Below are positions 53,459 through 63,856 of a stretch of 64,000 bases of DNA, piece by piece; within the stretch, counting starts at the first letter, position 1, and each line of letters begins with the position of its first letter. A model generated the notes under the pieces. That model had not been told where the DNA came from and searched no databases. It saw only the letters and a program-made list of their open reading frames with translations. The stretch is taken from contig NZ_JABXKH010000137.1 in the NCBI RefSeq assembly GCF_017115105.1, positions 1-64,000 of the forward strand, in the 5' to 3' direction. Origin of the DNA: Nostoc sp. NMS2. GTDB lineage: Bacteria > Cyanobacteriota > Cyanobacteriia > Cyanobacteriales > Nostocaceae. Both the position numbers and the translations under genes were made by a program.

Positions 53459-56400
53459 ATGACTAAATCTCCCAATCAAGATATTCTCTCTCCGTCCCCT
53501 AACCGCAAGCGTCTGTGGTTGCTGGTGTTGAGTCGGGGTAGCATTGCCTTGAGTGGACTTTTACTGTTAGGAGTTATCATCGGTATTTGGCGGTTGTGGA
53601 CTTTTGTCCAAACAGAGTTAACGCCGTTGGCACAACAAAGTCTGACTACTACACTCAACCGTCCGGTAAAACTGGGAAAAGTCACACAATTTTCGTTAAC
53701 GGGAGTGCAGTTTGGGGCTTCAGCTATCCCAGCCACACCCACAGATCCAGATCGGGCGACAATCGAATCTGTGGAGGTAGGTTTTAACCCGTTACAACTA
53801 ATCTTTAACCGCCACCTCAAGCTTGATGTTACCTTAGTCAACTCAGATATTTATATTCAGCAGGATGAGCAAGGGCGCTGGGTTTCCACTAGCATCGCAT
53901 CGTCAGGTGGAGGCAGTGCCATTAAAACTGATTTGGACTTTTTGCGGTTTCGTAATGCCAAGCTGGCCTTGATGCCGCAGGGGAGAGTATTGGGAGAAGG
54001 GGGAGATGGGGGAGATGGGGGAGAAGGGGGAGAAGGGGGAGAAGGGGGAGCAACATCCCCCTCATCCCCCTCATCCCCTGTAACATTTTCTCAACTGAAT
54101 GGATCTGCACAACTTTTAGCAAACAACGAGTTGATTCGGTTTGAAGTGGGCGGGCAAGCAGACAGTGGTGGCAATATTTCTATTCAGGGAGAGACACGTT
54201 CTAGGGTGCTAGCGGGCAACTTTCAGTTGCAAGCACAAGATTTGCTGGCTGCGGATATTACTCGGTTGATTAAGTTACCAGTGAACTTACAGGCGGGTCG
54301 AGCCAATGGCGACTTGTTAGTTCACTTGACACCAGGACAGCAGACTTTATTGTATGGCAATGCGGTTGTGCAAGGGGTAACACTTCAAATACCCAAAGTC
54401 CCGCAATTGTTAAGCAATAGCCAAGGAAATCTCCGTTTTCAGGGAACGGAGTTGCAGTTAAACAATGTTACTACCAACTACGGCAAAATTCCTGTAGTGG
54501 CTACGGGAATCATCGACACTCAAGCAGGCTTTAAGTTGATAGGGCGTGTAAATGCGGTGAGTTTGGCTAATGCCCAGAATACCCTCAAGGTAAAACTACC
54601 TGTGCCGATCGCTGGACAAGTACAAGCTTCTTTGCAGATGACTGGATCGACTAAAGAGCCAATTCTCTCAGGCACAGTTGCTACAATCCAAACTGCCCGC
54701 ATTGATAAGGTTGATTTTAATAGTATTAGTAGTAAATTTGAGCTTGTTACTAGTTCTAATTCCTCTTTAATTACCCTAAAAGATATTCAAGGTAAAGCTA
54801 AAGTTGGTGGTGAAATCACGGGCGCTGGCACAATTCAACTTGGTAAAACACCGCGATTGGATTTAAATTTCGCTGCCAAGAATGTTCCGGGGGATGCGAT
54901 CGCAAAAGTTTATGAAACAATACCTGCGTTTCAAATCGGCAATGTCTCTGCTACAGCCCAATTAACTGGCGCTCCTACTAATGTTCAAACTTTGGTACAG
55001 TTTCAAGCCCCTAACGGAACTTACCCTGGCACTGGCGAAGTTGCGATCGCTCCAAATCGCAATGTCTCTTTCCGTAATGTAGCTCTTAATGTCAGTGGTG
55101 GCACAGTCCGGGCAACTGGTAGTTATCTTAATGAGCGTTGGCAAGCTGTAGCTGTTGCCTCTGGCGTAAAATTATCACCCTTTGTAGACAAAAGTCAACT
55201 GCAAAATGTCTCTTTGGATAAGACACAGTTTAATGGTCGTCTCATTCTCTCAGGCAGCACAGCACCATTTAAAATTGCCACAATTCGCAGTGATGGGGCA
55301 GGAGTTCAAATTGGTGGCGGCACGGTTGCAGTTTCTAATATCCAACTGCAAGACCAAAGTTTCTCGGCTCAACTTGTAGCTAATGATGTACGGTTAGGGC
55401 AAATATTGAAACAGTCTCCCCCAGCTTTAGATAATCCTTTGGCGGGGACGTTCCAAATCGCAGGTAACAGAGATAATTTCAGCCTGAAAACCATGCGTGG
55501 CAATGGTGAAGGTAGCCTGGCTATTGGTGGTGGTACGGTTACAGCTAAAAATATTCAAGTGGCTAATGGTGTGTATCAGGCGCAAGTTCAGGCTAAGAAT
55601 GTGCCTGTACAGAAGTTGGCAAAAGTACCAAAGCAGTTTCAAGGGGCGTTAAGTGGTCAGTTTGATGTAGCAGGTTCTGTTGATTCTTTTAAACCAGAAA
55701 CTATTCAAGCTAGTGGTCAGGTACGGATAAATGTTGTGGATGGGACGATTACAGCTAAAAATATTGAAGTAGCTAATGGTGTATACCAGGCGCAAGTTCA
55801 AGCGAATAATGTACCTGTGCAGAAGTTGGCAGCAGTACCACCACAGTTCCGAGGGACGTTAACTGGTCAAGCAAACGTGGCGGGTTCTGTTGAGTCCTTC
55901 CAACCGCAAACTATTCAAGCCAGTGGTCAGGCGCGGGTAAATGTTGCGGGTGGGACAATTACAGCTTCTAATATCCAAGTGGCTAATGGTGTATACCAGG
56001 CACAAGTTCAGGCAAACAATGTACCTGTGCAGCAGTTGGCAGCAGTACCACCGCAGTTGCGGGGAGTGTTAACTGGTCAAGCAAAGGTGGCGGGTTCTGT
56101 TAAATCCTTCCAACCGCAAACTATCCAAGCTAGTGGTCAAGGACGGCTGGATGTTGCAGGTGGAACGATCGCAGCTTCTAATATCCAATTGGCTAATGGT
56201 CGCTATCAAGCTGTAGTTAATGCTTCTGGCGTGGAATTAAATCGGTTCAATCAGCAATTGCGGGGTCAATTTGGCGGTCAGTTGCAGTTAGCTGGCACTG
56301 TCGGATCGTCAAAATTAGCAGATGTGCGGGCTGCTGGACAGGTGCAATTATCCCAAGGTATCCCTGGTCTTGAGCAACCCCTGACGGCTGCGATCGCTTG

Positions 56401-59400
56401 GAGTGGTGAAAGGCTGACTATTGAGCGAGCAACTGCTCCCGGTTTAAGTGTGACTGGTAACATATTAGCCAATGCTAAAAAGGCGGGTATACCGGAAATT
56501 ACTGCATTAAATCTCAATGTCCAAGCGCAGAATTATAACCTAAAACAGTTACCGATTAATCTTCCTAATCAGGTTGCTGTGGCGGGTAAAGTGGATTTTA
56601 ATGGACAAGTCACTGGTAAGCTGCCCTTGCCAAATGTGGTAGGGCAAATTAATTTACGAGACTTAGTTGTTCAAGATATTGCTTTTGAGCCGTTGTTAAC
56701 TGGAAATATTGATTCAGCACGGGGACGCGGTTTAAATTTAAATTTGGCGGGAAATAGCGTAGACCCGAAGGGGCTTCTCGGCAGAGATCGCTTGGCCTTT
56801 AATTTAGATGCCAATAATCGCCCGAAATCTTTCTTCGTAAAATGGCAGGAAGCATCAGCCACAGGTAATGTTCAAGGGAATGACTGGGCACTCAAAGTTG
56901 CAAATTTCCCTTTACAAATATTGAATTTGACTCCGCCACCCATTACTCGGTTGGGTACTGGTAAGATAGCTGGGTTGTTAACCGGGGATTTGCAGTTTAA
57001 TCAGCAGACATGGGCAGCAACGGGGAATTTAGCGATCGCTAATCCGCAAATTGGCCGAGTTAAAGGCGATCGAATAGCTGCTCAATTCCGCTACGGTAAC
57101 GGTAAAGCCACACTCACCAGTAGCGAATTTGTCAAAGGAAAAAGTAGCTATGCCCTTGTCGGTACGTTTGCCCAAAGCTCTAAAGGGCCTCAACTACAAG
57201 GTAAACTGAACGTCAACCAGGGAGAGATCCAAGATGTTTTAGCTTTAGCACCGGTATTTGATTTACAAAATTTGCCAGGTGGTTCAGCAGCAATCTACGG
57301 CACAGCAGAGGATCTAACCACTACCCCCCAAGGAGTACCAAATCAACCCTTATTAACCCAAATCCAACGGTTTTCTGAAATTGAAACTTTGGTAGCAGAA
57401 CAGCAAGAACAGCGACTTAATTCCACTCCAATACCAGATTTAGCAGACTTAAAGGGGACTTTTAATGGGGAAGTGGCTGTAAATACAGCTACAGCCAATG
57501 GATTATCAGTGGATTTTAATTTGAATGGACAAAAATTTGCTTGGGGTAAAAAGGAACAACGAAATCGTTTTTATACTGCTGACAAAGTGATTGCCGAAGG
57601 CAACTTTGAAAACGGTGTTTTGAGTTTGCGACCTTTACGAATAGAATCTCAAAACAGGTTAATTGCCTTTACGGGTAACGTTGGCGGTGATGAACAATCT
57701 GGTCAGTTGCGGGTGAATAATTTTCCGGTGCAACTACTGAATAATGTTGTCAAACTGCCAGTTGGAATTACAGGGAATCTTAACGGTACAGCAGCTTTAG
57801 CAGGCAGCATTGCTAATCCCCAAGCTAGAGGGGAATTGCAAATCACAGAAGGATTATTGAATCAGAAAACAATAGAATCAGCAAGGGCAAGTTTTAGCTA
57901 TGCCAACGGACGCTTAAACTTTGGCAGTACTGTAGCAGTTGCCGGGCCAAAACCTGTTGATATTACTGGCAGTATCCCTTATAAATTGCCTTTTGCAACC
58001 GTAGCACCAGACAGTGAGCAAATCAGTTTGGATATGAAGTTAGAAAACGAGGGATTGGGACTGTTAAACGCATTGACTAATCAAGTGGTATTTGAAAAAG
58101 GTGAAGGAGAAGTAGACCTGAAGGTACGCGGAACATTGCAAAAACCCCAAGTAGAGGGAATTGCTACTGTCAATAATGCTACTTTTTCAGCCCAGGCTTT
58201 ACCAGGTAAGCTGAGAGATGTCACAGGTAGAGTGTTGTTTAATTTTGACAGCATCTTAGTAGAAAATCTTCAGGGTAGATTTAGCCGTGGGAAGGTGGAG
58301 GCTGCTGGAGAAATTCCCATTTTTAACAATGAGAACGCAACTATCAACAATCCTTTAACCGTTAACCTCGATAAGCTTGCGTTGAATCTCAAGGGACTTT
58401 ACCTGGGAGGCGCTAGCGGCAATTTGCAGATTACTGGTTCTGCCCTTAGCCCGGTAATTGGCGGTAAAGTAAGTTTATTTGATGGTCAGGTATTGCTGGC
58501 AGAATCTACCGATGCGACTTCATCTGCAAATAGTAGTCTCGGTGTATCACCCACAAAAGAGAATAAGCAGAGTAAAGCTGAAATTGGAAATGGATTGGCT
58601 CAAGGCTTGCCGTCAGGTATTGCTAGATTTAATAATCTAGATTTAGAACTCGGTAAAAACGTCCAAATTACCCGTCCTCCTATTCTCAACTTCCGCGCCA
58701 CTGGTAATCTCATCGTTAACGGCTCGATCAATCAGCCTGTACCCGATGGTACTATCCAGTTAGAACAAGGAGGGGTGAATTTATTTACTACCCAATTTAA
58801 CCTTGCTCGTGGCTATAAACACACCGCAACTTTTAGTCCCTCTGAACCCCGCGACCCCAACTTAGATATTCGGCTATTTGCCAAAGTACTGGACGTAACT
58901 CAAAGTAATGACTTTGGTAAAGTAAATTCCACAGGTTTATCAGCCTTAGAGAGTGTTCGAGTCGAAGCCACTATCAACGGTCTAGCCAGCAAACTAAATG
59001 AAAATCTAGAATTAACAAGCAGTCCGTCACGTAGTCAAACCGAAATTGTTGCTCTTTTAGGAGGTGGATTTGTAGACACCCAAGGACGTGGTGACAGTAC
59101 TTTGGGACTGATTAACATCGCAGGTTCGGCTGTGTTCAATAATTTTCAGTCTGCTTTTAACCAGATTGGCAGTACCTTTGGCTTAAGTGAACTGCGAATA
59201 TTCCCTACCGTTATTTCTGAGAATCCCGAAGCTGGAAGGAGCAGTTCAACTTTGGAATTAGCAGCCGAGGCTGGGGTCGATATTTCTACCAAAATATCTG
59301 TTTCTAGTATTAAGATTTTGACAACAAATGACCCCTTTCAATGGGGTGTTAATTACCGAATAAATGATGAATTTCGGGTGCGTGCTTCTACTAATTTAAC

Positions 59401-59443
59401 TGATGACAGTCGTGCAGTAGTGGAGTATCAAACGCGGTTTTAA
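53459..59443 (+). CDS. tamB: TamB/DUF490-family translocation and assembly protein
   Basis: Very large protein of 1994 residues. A single membrane anchor spans about 20-46, followed by long repetitive beta-helix-type sequence expected to cross the periplasm, and a C-terminal TamB domain (about 1640-1994) ending in VNYRINDEFRVRASTNLTDD. The family moves lipids or proteins to the outer membrane; plant and cyanobacterial members act in envelope biogenesis. Two features are unusual: a Gly/Glu/Asp-rich stretch at 180-199 encoded by GGGGGAGAA repeats, and a tandem 70-residue repeat (NIQVANGVYQAQVQA units, about 698-908). A short repeat at 56755-56793 adds SVDPKGLLGRD. All are in frame. Confidence 0.88.
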   Translation: MTKSPNQDILSPSPNRKRLWLLVLSRGSIALSGLLLLGVIIGIWRLWTFVQTELTPLAQQSLTTTLNRPVKLGKVTQFSLTGVQFGASAIPATPTDPDRATIESVEVGFNPLQLIFNRHLKLDVTLVNSDIYIQQDEQGRWVSTSIASSGGGSAIKTDLDFLRFRNAKLALMPQGRVLGEGGDGGDGGEGGEGGEGGATSPSSPSSPVTFSQLNGSAQLLANNELIRFEVGGQADSGGNISIQGETRSRVLAGNFQLQAQDLLAADITRLIKLPVNLQAGRANGDLLVHLTPGQQTLLYGNAVVQGVTLQIPKVPQLLSNSQGNLRFQGTELQLNNVTTNYGKIPVVATGIIDTQAGFKLIGRVNAVSLANAQNTLKVKLPVPIAGQVQASLQMTGSTKEPILSGTVATIQTARIDKVDFNSISSKFELVTSSNSSLITLKDIQGKAKVGGEITGAGTIQLGKTPRLDLNFAAKNVPGDAIAKVYETIPAFQIGNVSATAQLTGAPTNVQTLVQFQAPNGTYPGTGEVAIAPNRNVSFRNVALNVSGGTVRATGSYLNERWQAVAVASGVKLSPFVDKSQLQNVSLDKTQFNGRLILSGSTAPFKIATIRSDGAGVQIGGGTVAVSNIQLQDQSFSAQLVANDVRLGQILKQSPPALDNPLAGTFQIAGNRDNFSLKTMRGNGEGSLAIGGGTVTAKNIQVANGVYQAQVQAKNVPVQKLAKVPKQFQGALSGQFDVAGSVDSFKPETIQASGQVRINVVDGTITAKNIEVANGVYQAQVQANNVPVQKLAAVPPQFRGTLTGQANVAGSVESFQPQTIQASGQARVNVAGGTITASNIQVANGVYQAQVQANNVPVQQLAAVPPQLRGVLTGQAKVAGSVKSFQPQTIQASGQGRLDVAGGTIAASNIQLANGRYQAVVNASGVELNRFNQQLRGQFGGQLQLAGTVGSSKLADVRAAGQVQLSQGIPGLEQPLTAAIAWSGERLTIERATAPGLSVTGNILANAKKAGIPEITALNLNVQAQNYNLKQLPINLPNQVAVAGKVDFNGQVTGKLPLPNVVGQINLRDLVVQDIAFEPLLTGNIDSARGRGLNLNLAGNSVDPKGLLGRDRLAFNLDANNRPKSFFVKWQEASATGNVQGNDWALKVANFPLQILNLTPPPITRLGTGKIAGLLTGDLQFNQQTWAATGNLAIANPQIGRVKGDRIAAQFRYGNGKATLTSSEFVKGKSSYALVGTFAQSSKGPQLQGKLNVNQGEIQDVLALAPVFDLQNLPGGSAAIYGTAEDLTTTPQGVPNQPLLTQIQRFSEIETLVAEQQEQRLNSTPIPDLADLKGTFNGEVAVNTATANGLSVDFNLNGQKFAWGKKEQRNRFYTADKVIAEGNFENGVLSLRPLRIESQNRLIAFTGNVGGDEQSGQLRVNNFPVQLLNNVVKLPVGITGNLNGTAALAGSIANPQARGELQITEGLLNQKTIESARASFSYANGRLNFGSTVAVAGPKPVDITGSIPYKLPFATVAPDSEQISLDMKLENEGLGLLNALTNQVVFEKGEGEVDLKVRGTLQKPQVEGIATVNNATFSAQALPGKLRDVTGRVLFNFDSILVENLQGRFSRGKVEAAGEIPIFNNENATINNPLTVNLDKLALNLKGLYLGGASGNLQITGSALSPVIGGKVSLFDGQVLLAESTDATSSANSSLGVSPTKENKQSKAEIGNGLAQGLPSGIARFNNLDLELGKNVQITRPPILNFRATGNLIVNGSINQPVPDGTIQLEQGGVNLFTTQFNLARGYKHTATFSPSEPRDPNLDIRLFAKVLDVTQSNDFGKVNSTGLSALESVRVEATINGLASKLNENLELTSSPSRSQTEIVALLGGGFVDTQGRGDSTLGLINIAGSAVFNNFQSAFNQIGSTFGLSELRIFPTVISENPEAGRSSSTLELAAEAGVDISTKISVSSIKILTTNDPFQWGVNYRINDEFRVRASTNLTDDSRAVVEYQTRF
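53990..54078 (+). repeat. In-frame GGGGGAGAA/GGGGGAGAT repeat in tamB
   Basis: Eight to nine nonamer units encode the low-complexity GEGGDGGDGGEGG stretch, followed by CCCCTCATCC units giving SPSSPSSP. Similar units occur in lysA at 4300-4340. Confidence 0.75.
55550..56240 (+). repeat. 210-bp tandem repeats within tamB
   Basis: Three full units (starting near 55550, 55760 and 55970) and a partial fourth (56180) differ at a limited number of positions. Each encodes 70 residues opening with NI(Q/E)VANGVYQAQVQA and closing with the ASGQ-R-V--GTI region. Recent unequal recombination is likely. Confidence 0.8.
56755..56793 (+). repeat. Short repeat inserted in tamB coding sequence
   Basis: GCGTAGACCCGAAGGGGCTTCTCGGCAGAGATCGC-type element (35 bp). 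It resembles a common short repeat of Nostoc genomes and encodes VDPKGLLGRDR without breaking the frame. Confidence 0.45.
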
Positions 59444-59536
59444 ATTTCTCAGGCAGAATTTTGGCGCAGCAAATACCAGATGCGTAAGTCATATAGCTAT
59501 TTTCAATCTGGTGAGGTACGGGTATGCAAATAGACC

Positions 59537-59696
59537 GGGAGCATCCCAAATGTGCAAGTGTATTTTTATAGGGTATTTGGAATTAGACTAGGAATGAAAT
59601 AACGAACCGCCAAGGACGCAAAGAACGCAAAGGAAAGATGTTTGTACAGGGTTTTTGTGCCAGTCCTGTGCCTTTTAGCAAAATTGGGATGCTCCC
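59537..59696. mobile_element. MITE-like element with GGGAGCATCCCA ends (second copy)
   Basis: Perfect 12-bp inverted termini at 59537-59548 and 59685-59696, the same as at 8239-8354. The next bases of the left end (AATGTGCAA) also match the other copy. The interior holds a CGAACCGCCAAGGACGCAAAG repeat (59602-59635). The interiors of the two elements differ, so the shared parts are the ends. Confidence 0.6.
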
Positions 59697-59700
59697 AATA

Positions 59701-59932
59701 GACCTAACCTCCAACCCGTTGCGGGAAGGGGGAACAATTCAAAGCCTCTCTCCTTTTAGGCTATGGTGTACACACAAGTCTTCTAACATTGCCCTACAAT
59801 CTTTTGATCCCCCCAACCCCCCGATAAATTGGGGGGCAAAAGTCCTTCAAAGTCCCCCAATTTATCGGGGGATTTAGGGGGATCTTTAACGATTTTGGTA
59901 GCCTTTTAGGAGAGAGGAATGGAAGTGAGGTC
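59701..59932. mobile_element. Nested small elements with 9-bp target duplication
   Basis: An outer module, GACCTAACCTCC...GGAAGTGAGGTC (59701-59932), matches the inner module at 16765-16855. Its hairpin CCTCTCTCC/GGAGAGAGG is split by a 141-bp insertion (59761-59901) flanked by direct CCTTTTAGG copies at 59752-59760 and 59902-59910. Removing insert plus one copy restores the uninterrupted hairpin seen at 16817-16840. The insert holds a dyad of CCCCCGATAAATTGGGGG type and ends like the inner element at 45123-45356. Confidence 0.7.
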
Positions 59933-59968
59933 AAAATTGTACTTCACTAGACCGAAAACCACTATCTC

Positions 59969-62900
59969 TTAAAAAGAATAAAGGCTTTGAAGAGCCGTAA
60001 TGACATTTTTATATTCACTTTCTAGGTGATTAATCAGCCCAGAAATCTGATCTAATGATTGAGTTCTAGCAGCATTTTCTAAGGTTTCACAGATATTTCC
60101 CAGCTTAATGGCACCAATACTAACACTGGGCGATCGCAAAGCATGAGCTGCTTTTTGCAACTTTGCTAGGTCTTCAGCAGCAATGGCCTCTTTAATCGTC
60201 TGTATTCTAATAGCAGCATCTTCTAAGTAAATTTGGATCAGTTCAGCGACTAGATGCTCATCATCACTGCCTCCCATGTTTTGTATTTCTTGCAGAAAAC
60301 GTTGGTCGATTGCCTCTTCTAGATAGGGATCTGAAGATGCAGAGAGGAATGCAGACTTAGGTAAATCAATCAGATCGGGAGACTCGGAATCTTGACATTG
60401 CTGAATATCAAACTTTTTCAGAACCGCTTCCAGCGCCTCAATCCGAATCGGCTTACTAATATAATCATCCATCCCGACCCTTAAGCACTCCTGACGATCT
60501 TCTAGGCGGGCATGGGCAGTCATGGCAGTTATCCAGGGTTGAGCATTAGGAGAGAATTCTTGGCGAATCCGAATAGTTGTTTCCCAGCCATCCATTTCCG
60601 GCATTTGGATATCCATAAACACAATATCGTAGCGTTGCCGTTGCAAGGCTTCTAGAGCTTCACCCCCATTATTAGCCACATCCGCCCGAAAACCCAACCG
60701 TTGCAGCATCTTCAGAGCAATTTTCTGGTTTACCAACACATCCTCAACTAAGAGAATCTTGAGTGACAAACTTTGGGCAAGCTGGACATCAATTGTTGGG
60801 AGATTTGGTGTAGGCAAACGGGAGTAAGAAGCAATGCTAATTTTAGAATCAACTCGTTGGGTAGACCAACTACCACGCACAATTTGTAAGAGCGTATTGT
60901 GTAACTGATACTGTCGCACAGGCTTATGCAAAAAGGCAGTAAACTCAGAGGCTAACTGCCTTACCTCTAAAGTTTGCTTGCCTTTAAAACTCAACATCAC
61001 CAAAGGTAAATCCTGATGTCTGGGTATAGCCCGAATTTGAGCCGTCAAATCGAGGATATCCAGGTGGGGGCTATCGATATCCAATATAATTACGTCAAAG
61101 GCATGTTGTATTAAGCATGGGACGGCAGCACTTAATTCTACAGGTTGGACATTTACTCCCCAACTCTGAAGTTTGCCGGTTAAGCATTTTCTCAAATTGA
61201 CGTTATCTGCTGCTAGCAGTAATCTCTTGCCGACAAGCTCTGGATAAGTACTCAAAGAATTATCAATGGCAGAAGAATCAATTTGCAACATTAGTGTGAA
61301 ATAGAAAGTAGAACCTTTAACAGTTGAACTTTCCACCCACATTCTGCCCCCCATAATTTCGCTCAGGCGCTTGCTGATCGCTAATCCTAAGCCAGTACCG
61401 CCATAACGTCGAGTCATGGAGGCATCGACCTGGCTAAAGGGCTTAAACAGTCTATCTAGGCGATCGCTAGGTATACCAATACCTGTATCGCTCACCGCAA
61501 ATAGAAATTCGTAATATACACAATCGGCAGTTGTGGCTTCCTGCTTGAGAACTTGCTGCTGTACAGCGATCGTCACAACGACTTCTCCAACATTCGTGAA
61601 CTTGACAGCATTGCTCACTAAATTCCAGAGAATCTGGCGCAAGCGGGTAATATCACCAACGATCAGAGTTGGTGTATGTGGTTGCAATTCGTACATCAGT
61701 TCGATGCCTTTCAAAGCTGCTTGCGGAGCGAGCAAATCCAGAGCTTCTTCCACACAAACTTGCAAGTCAAAGGGTTGTTCTTCCAACTCTAAATTACCAG
61801 ACTCAATCTTAGAAAAGTCGAGAATATCATTGATAATAGTCAATAATGCATCGCCACTGTTACGGATAGTCTCTACATAGTCGAGTTGCTCAGGTTTAAG
61901 GGGAGTATCCAAAAGTAATCCAGTCATGCCGATGACCGCATTCATCGGAGTCCGAATTTCATGGCTCATGGTGGCGAGGAAATTACTCTTAGCCATATTG
62001 GCAGCTTCGGCTGCTTGCTTGGCAAGGTTAAGCTCTTCATTTTGCTGTGCTAACAAATCGGCTTGACGGGTTTCCTTAGCCAGCAATTGTGCTTGAGTGA
62101 GAGCAATACCCATTTGATCTGCTAGGTGTTTAAGCAGATCCATTTCTAATTCAGTCCATTGCCTGGGGCAATTGTGCTGATGGAGAATTAATAATCCCCA
62201 CAAATCTTTCCGCACCAAAATTGGTACGATCAGATTGGATTTTACCTGACACTGCTCCATTTCGCAGGGTTTAAATTCTGTTAGCCCTAAATCTGAAATG
62301 GCTGTAATCCGTCTGTCACGATACAAATCTAAGTATCTATCCTGAAGACAATCATCACAAATATCCTTGTTTAAAATCACTGACCATTCCGGGACTACTG
62401 CTTCCTGAACAACTTCACCAGAACCATCAGGTTTAATTTGGAAAATGAGAACGCGATCGGCTTGCAAAATACGCTTAACTTCCGTTACCGTTGTCTGGAG
62501 AATTTTGTCCAGTTGCAGAGACTGACGAATTTCTTCAGTAATTTGCTTGAGAAGAAGAGCGCGTTGGTACTGCTCCTGTAAAGCTTCTTCCGCTTTTTTG
62601 CGTTCGGTAATATCCAAATGAGTTCCTACTATTCTCAAGAATTTTCCTTGGGAATCACGGTTTACCAACTTACCGCGATCCAAAATCCACTTCCATTTTC
62701 CTGATTTTGTCAGAAAGCGTGCCTGCACCTCATAGTAAGGTGTTTTGCCCTTGAGGTGAGCTATCAGTCGTTGTTGCACCAAGCGTCGGTCATCTGGATG
62801 GATCAACTTATTAATAATTTTAATATTGTCGTCCAGTTCCTCTGGGTCATAACCCAGCATTGTGTACCAGCGTGGGCTACGATAAACTTCTCCAGTTGCT

Positions 62901-63856
62901 AAACTCCAGTCCCAAAGCCCTTCGTCTACTGCATCTAGCGCCAATTTTAACTGTTCTTCACTCGATCTCAGGGCATTTTCTGATTGTTTTCTGAGGGTAA
63001 TGTCACGATATTTCCACAAATGACCGTAAAATTTCTGCTCAACCACAATAGGTACATAGTCTTGTTCAAAGATTCGTCCATCTTGAAGTTGCCATTCCTG
63101 ATTGAGAACTATTTGTCCTTGGCTCAATATTTCATCTAAGCGCTGGATAAATCGTTCTGGCTCAACAAAAAGTTGTTTACTCAATCGGGATGCTTCCCGA
63201 CAATCCAGTCGCTGTAAAGCTTCTGGAGCAGGGTGAATACCAAATAGGTTACAGAACTCTTGATTTGCCAAAACAACGTGTTGGTTCTCGTCTTCTAACA
63301 AAATACCAACCTGTAAACTTTCAATCAGCTTTGTCAGTCGAGAAGCTGTGGTTCTTAATTCTACCCGTTGTTCTGTGAGTTTCGCGGTTAGTTTTTTGGC
63401 ATCTGCAAGAGCTGAATTTTTAGCTTGTAAGAGAAACAGATAATCTGAAACTGAATCATATAGAGGAAAATCATTAATGCTTAGTTCTAGCTTTTTGAGA
63501 GCGGTAATATCAGTAATCCAGGGAGAGCCAAGAAATACCAAATGATTGCCGTCCTCTAAATACACTATCTGTCCCTTTAGCTGCATTTCTTTGTGGTGGG
63601 ATTGCAGGAGAAAGAGCGATCGCGTTTGCTGACAAATAGCTTCAAAACTAACTAGACAGTTGGGGCGATTGATGCGGAAATGTTCTTCTAAGGAACTATT
63701 GAGGATGTTAATAGGTTCTAAAATGCGCTGAAGCACTTCACCCGCCTGGACAATCTTCATCTCTCGATCGATGACCAGATGGAAGGGAAACAATGCTGCA
63801 AATTGGTCAGCACTAAGACTGAATTGCCTTGACCAGATAGCATTATTATTTGTCAT
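59969..63856 (-). CDS. H-NOX-associated (HNOBA) hybrid sensor histidine kinase
   Basis: Protein of 1295 residues from ATG at 63856. The N-terminus is an HNOBA domain ([55 protein letters not shown]), which pairs with H-NOX gas sensors. A helical linker and two PAS domains follow (about 165-430), then a GAF domain (about 440-610) lacking Cys-His, a HisKA domain with H in [14 protein letters not shown], an HATPase, a first receiver with D in [10 protein letters not shown], a second with D in [13 protein letters not shown], and a C-terminal Hpt with H in [11 protein letters not shown]. The start at 63856 is preferred over 63979 because it overlaps the stop of the H-NOX gene. NO or O2 control through the H-NOX partner is inferred. 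Confidence 0.92.
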   Translation of the reverse strand: MTNNNAIWSRQFSLSADQFAALFPFHLVIDREMKIVQAGEVLQRILEPINILNSSLEEHFRINRPNCLVSFEAICQQTRSLFLLQSHHKEMQLKGQIVYLEDGNHLVFLGSPWITDITALKKLELSINDFPLYDSVSDYLFLLQAKNSALADAKKLTAKLTEQRVELRTTASRLTKLIESLQVGILLEDENQHVVLANQEFCNLFGIHPAPEALQRLDCREASRLSKQLFVEPERFIQRLDEILSQGQIVLNQEWQLQDGRIFEQDYVPIVVEQKFYGHLWKYRDITLRKQSENALRSSEEQLKLALDAVDEGLWDWSLATGEVYRSPRWYTMLGYDPEELDDNIKIINKLIHPDDRRLVQQRLIAHLKGKTPYYEVQARFLTKSGKWKWILDRGKLVNRDSQGKFLRIVGTHLDITERKKAEEALQEQYQRALLLKQITEEIRQSLQLDKILQTTVTEVKRILQADRVLIFQIKPDGSGEVVQEAVVPEWSVILNKDICDDCLQDRYLDLYRDRRITAISDLGLTEFKPCEMEQCQVKSNLIVPILVRKDLWGLLILHQHNCPRQWTELEMDLLKHLADQMGIALTQAQLLAKETRQADLLAQQNEELNLAKQAAEAANMAKSNFLATMSHEIRTPMNAVIGMTGLLLDTPLKPEQLDYVETIRNSGDALLTIINDILDFSKIESGNLELEEQPFDLQVCVEEALDLLAPQAALKGIELMYELQPHTPTLIVGDITRLRQILWNLVSNAVKFTNVGEVVVTIAVQQQVLKQEATTADCVYYEFLFAVSDTGIGIPSDRLDRLFKPFSQVDASMTRRYGGTGLGLAISKRLSEIMGGRMWVESSTVKGSTFYFTLMLQIDSSAIDNSLSTYPELVGKRLLLAADNVNLRKCLTGKLQSWGVNVQPVELSAAVPCLIQHAFDVIILDIDSPHLDILDLTAQIRAIPRHQDLPLVMLSFKGKQTLEVRQLASEFTAFLHKPVRQYQLHNTLLQIVRGSWSTQRVDSKISIASYSRLPTPNLPTIDVQLAQSLSLKILLVEDVLVNQKIALKMLQRLGFRADVANNGGEALEALQRQRYDIVFMDIQMPEMDGWETTIRIRQEFSPNAQPWITAMTAHARLEDRQECLRVGMDDYISKPIRIEALEAVLKKFDIQQCQDSESPDLIDLPKSAFLSASSDPYLEEAIDQRFLQEIQNMGGSDDEHLVAELIQIYLEDAAIRIQTIKEAIAAEDLAKLQKAAHALRSPSVSIGAIKLGNICETLENAARTQSLDQISGLINHLESEYKNVITALQSLYSF

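Noticed and set aside
59638-59877. 79-residue open frame after tamB
   Set aside because: It runs across two nested small elements; the sequence is composed of repeat hairpins.
62200-62500. GAF domain of the HNOBA kinase as a bilin-binding cyanobacteriochrome
   Set aside because: It contains DDCL and PCEMEQC but no Cys-His at the aligned position, so the bilin signature is not met.
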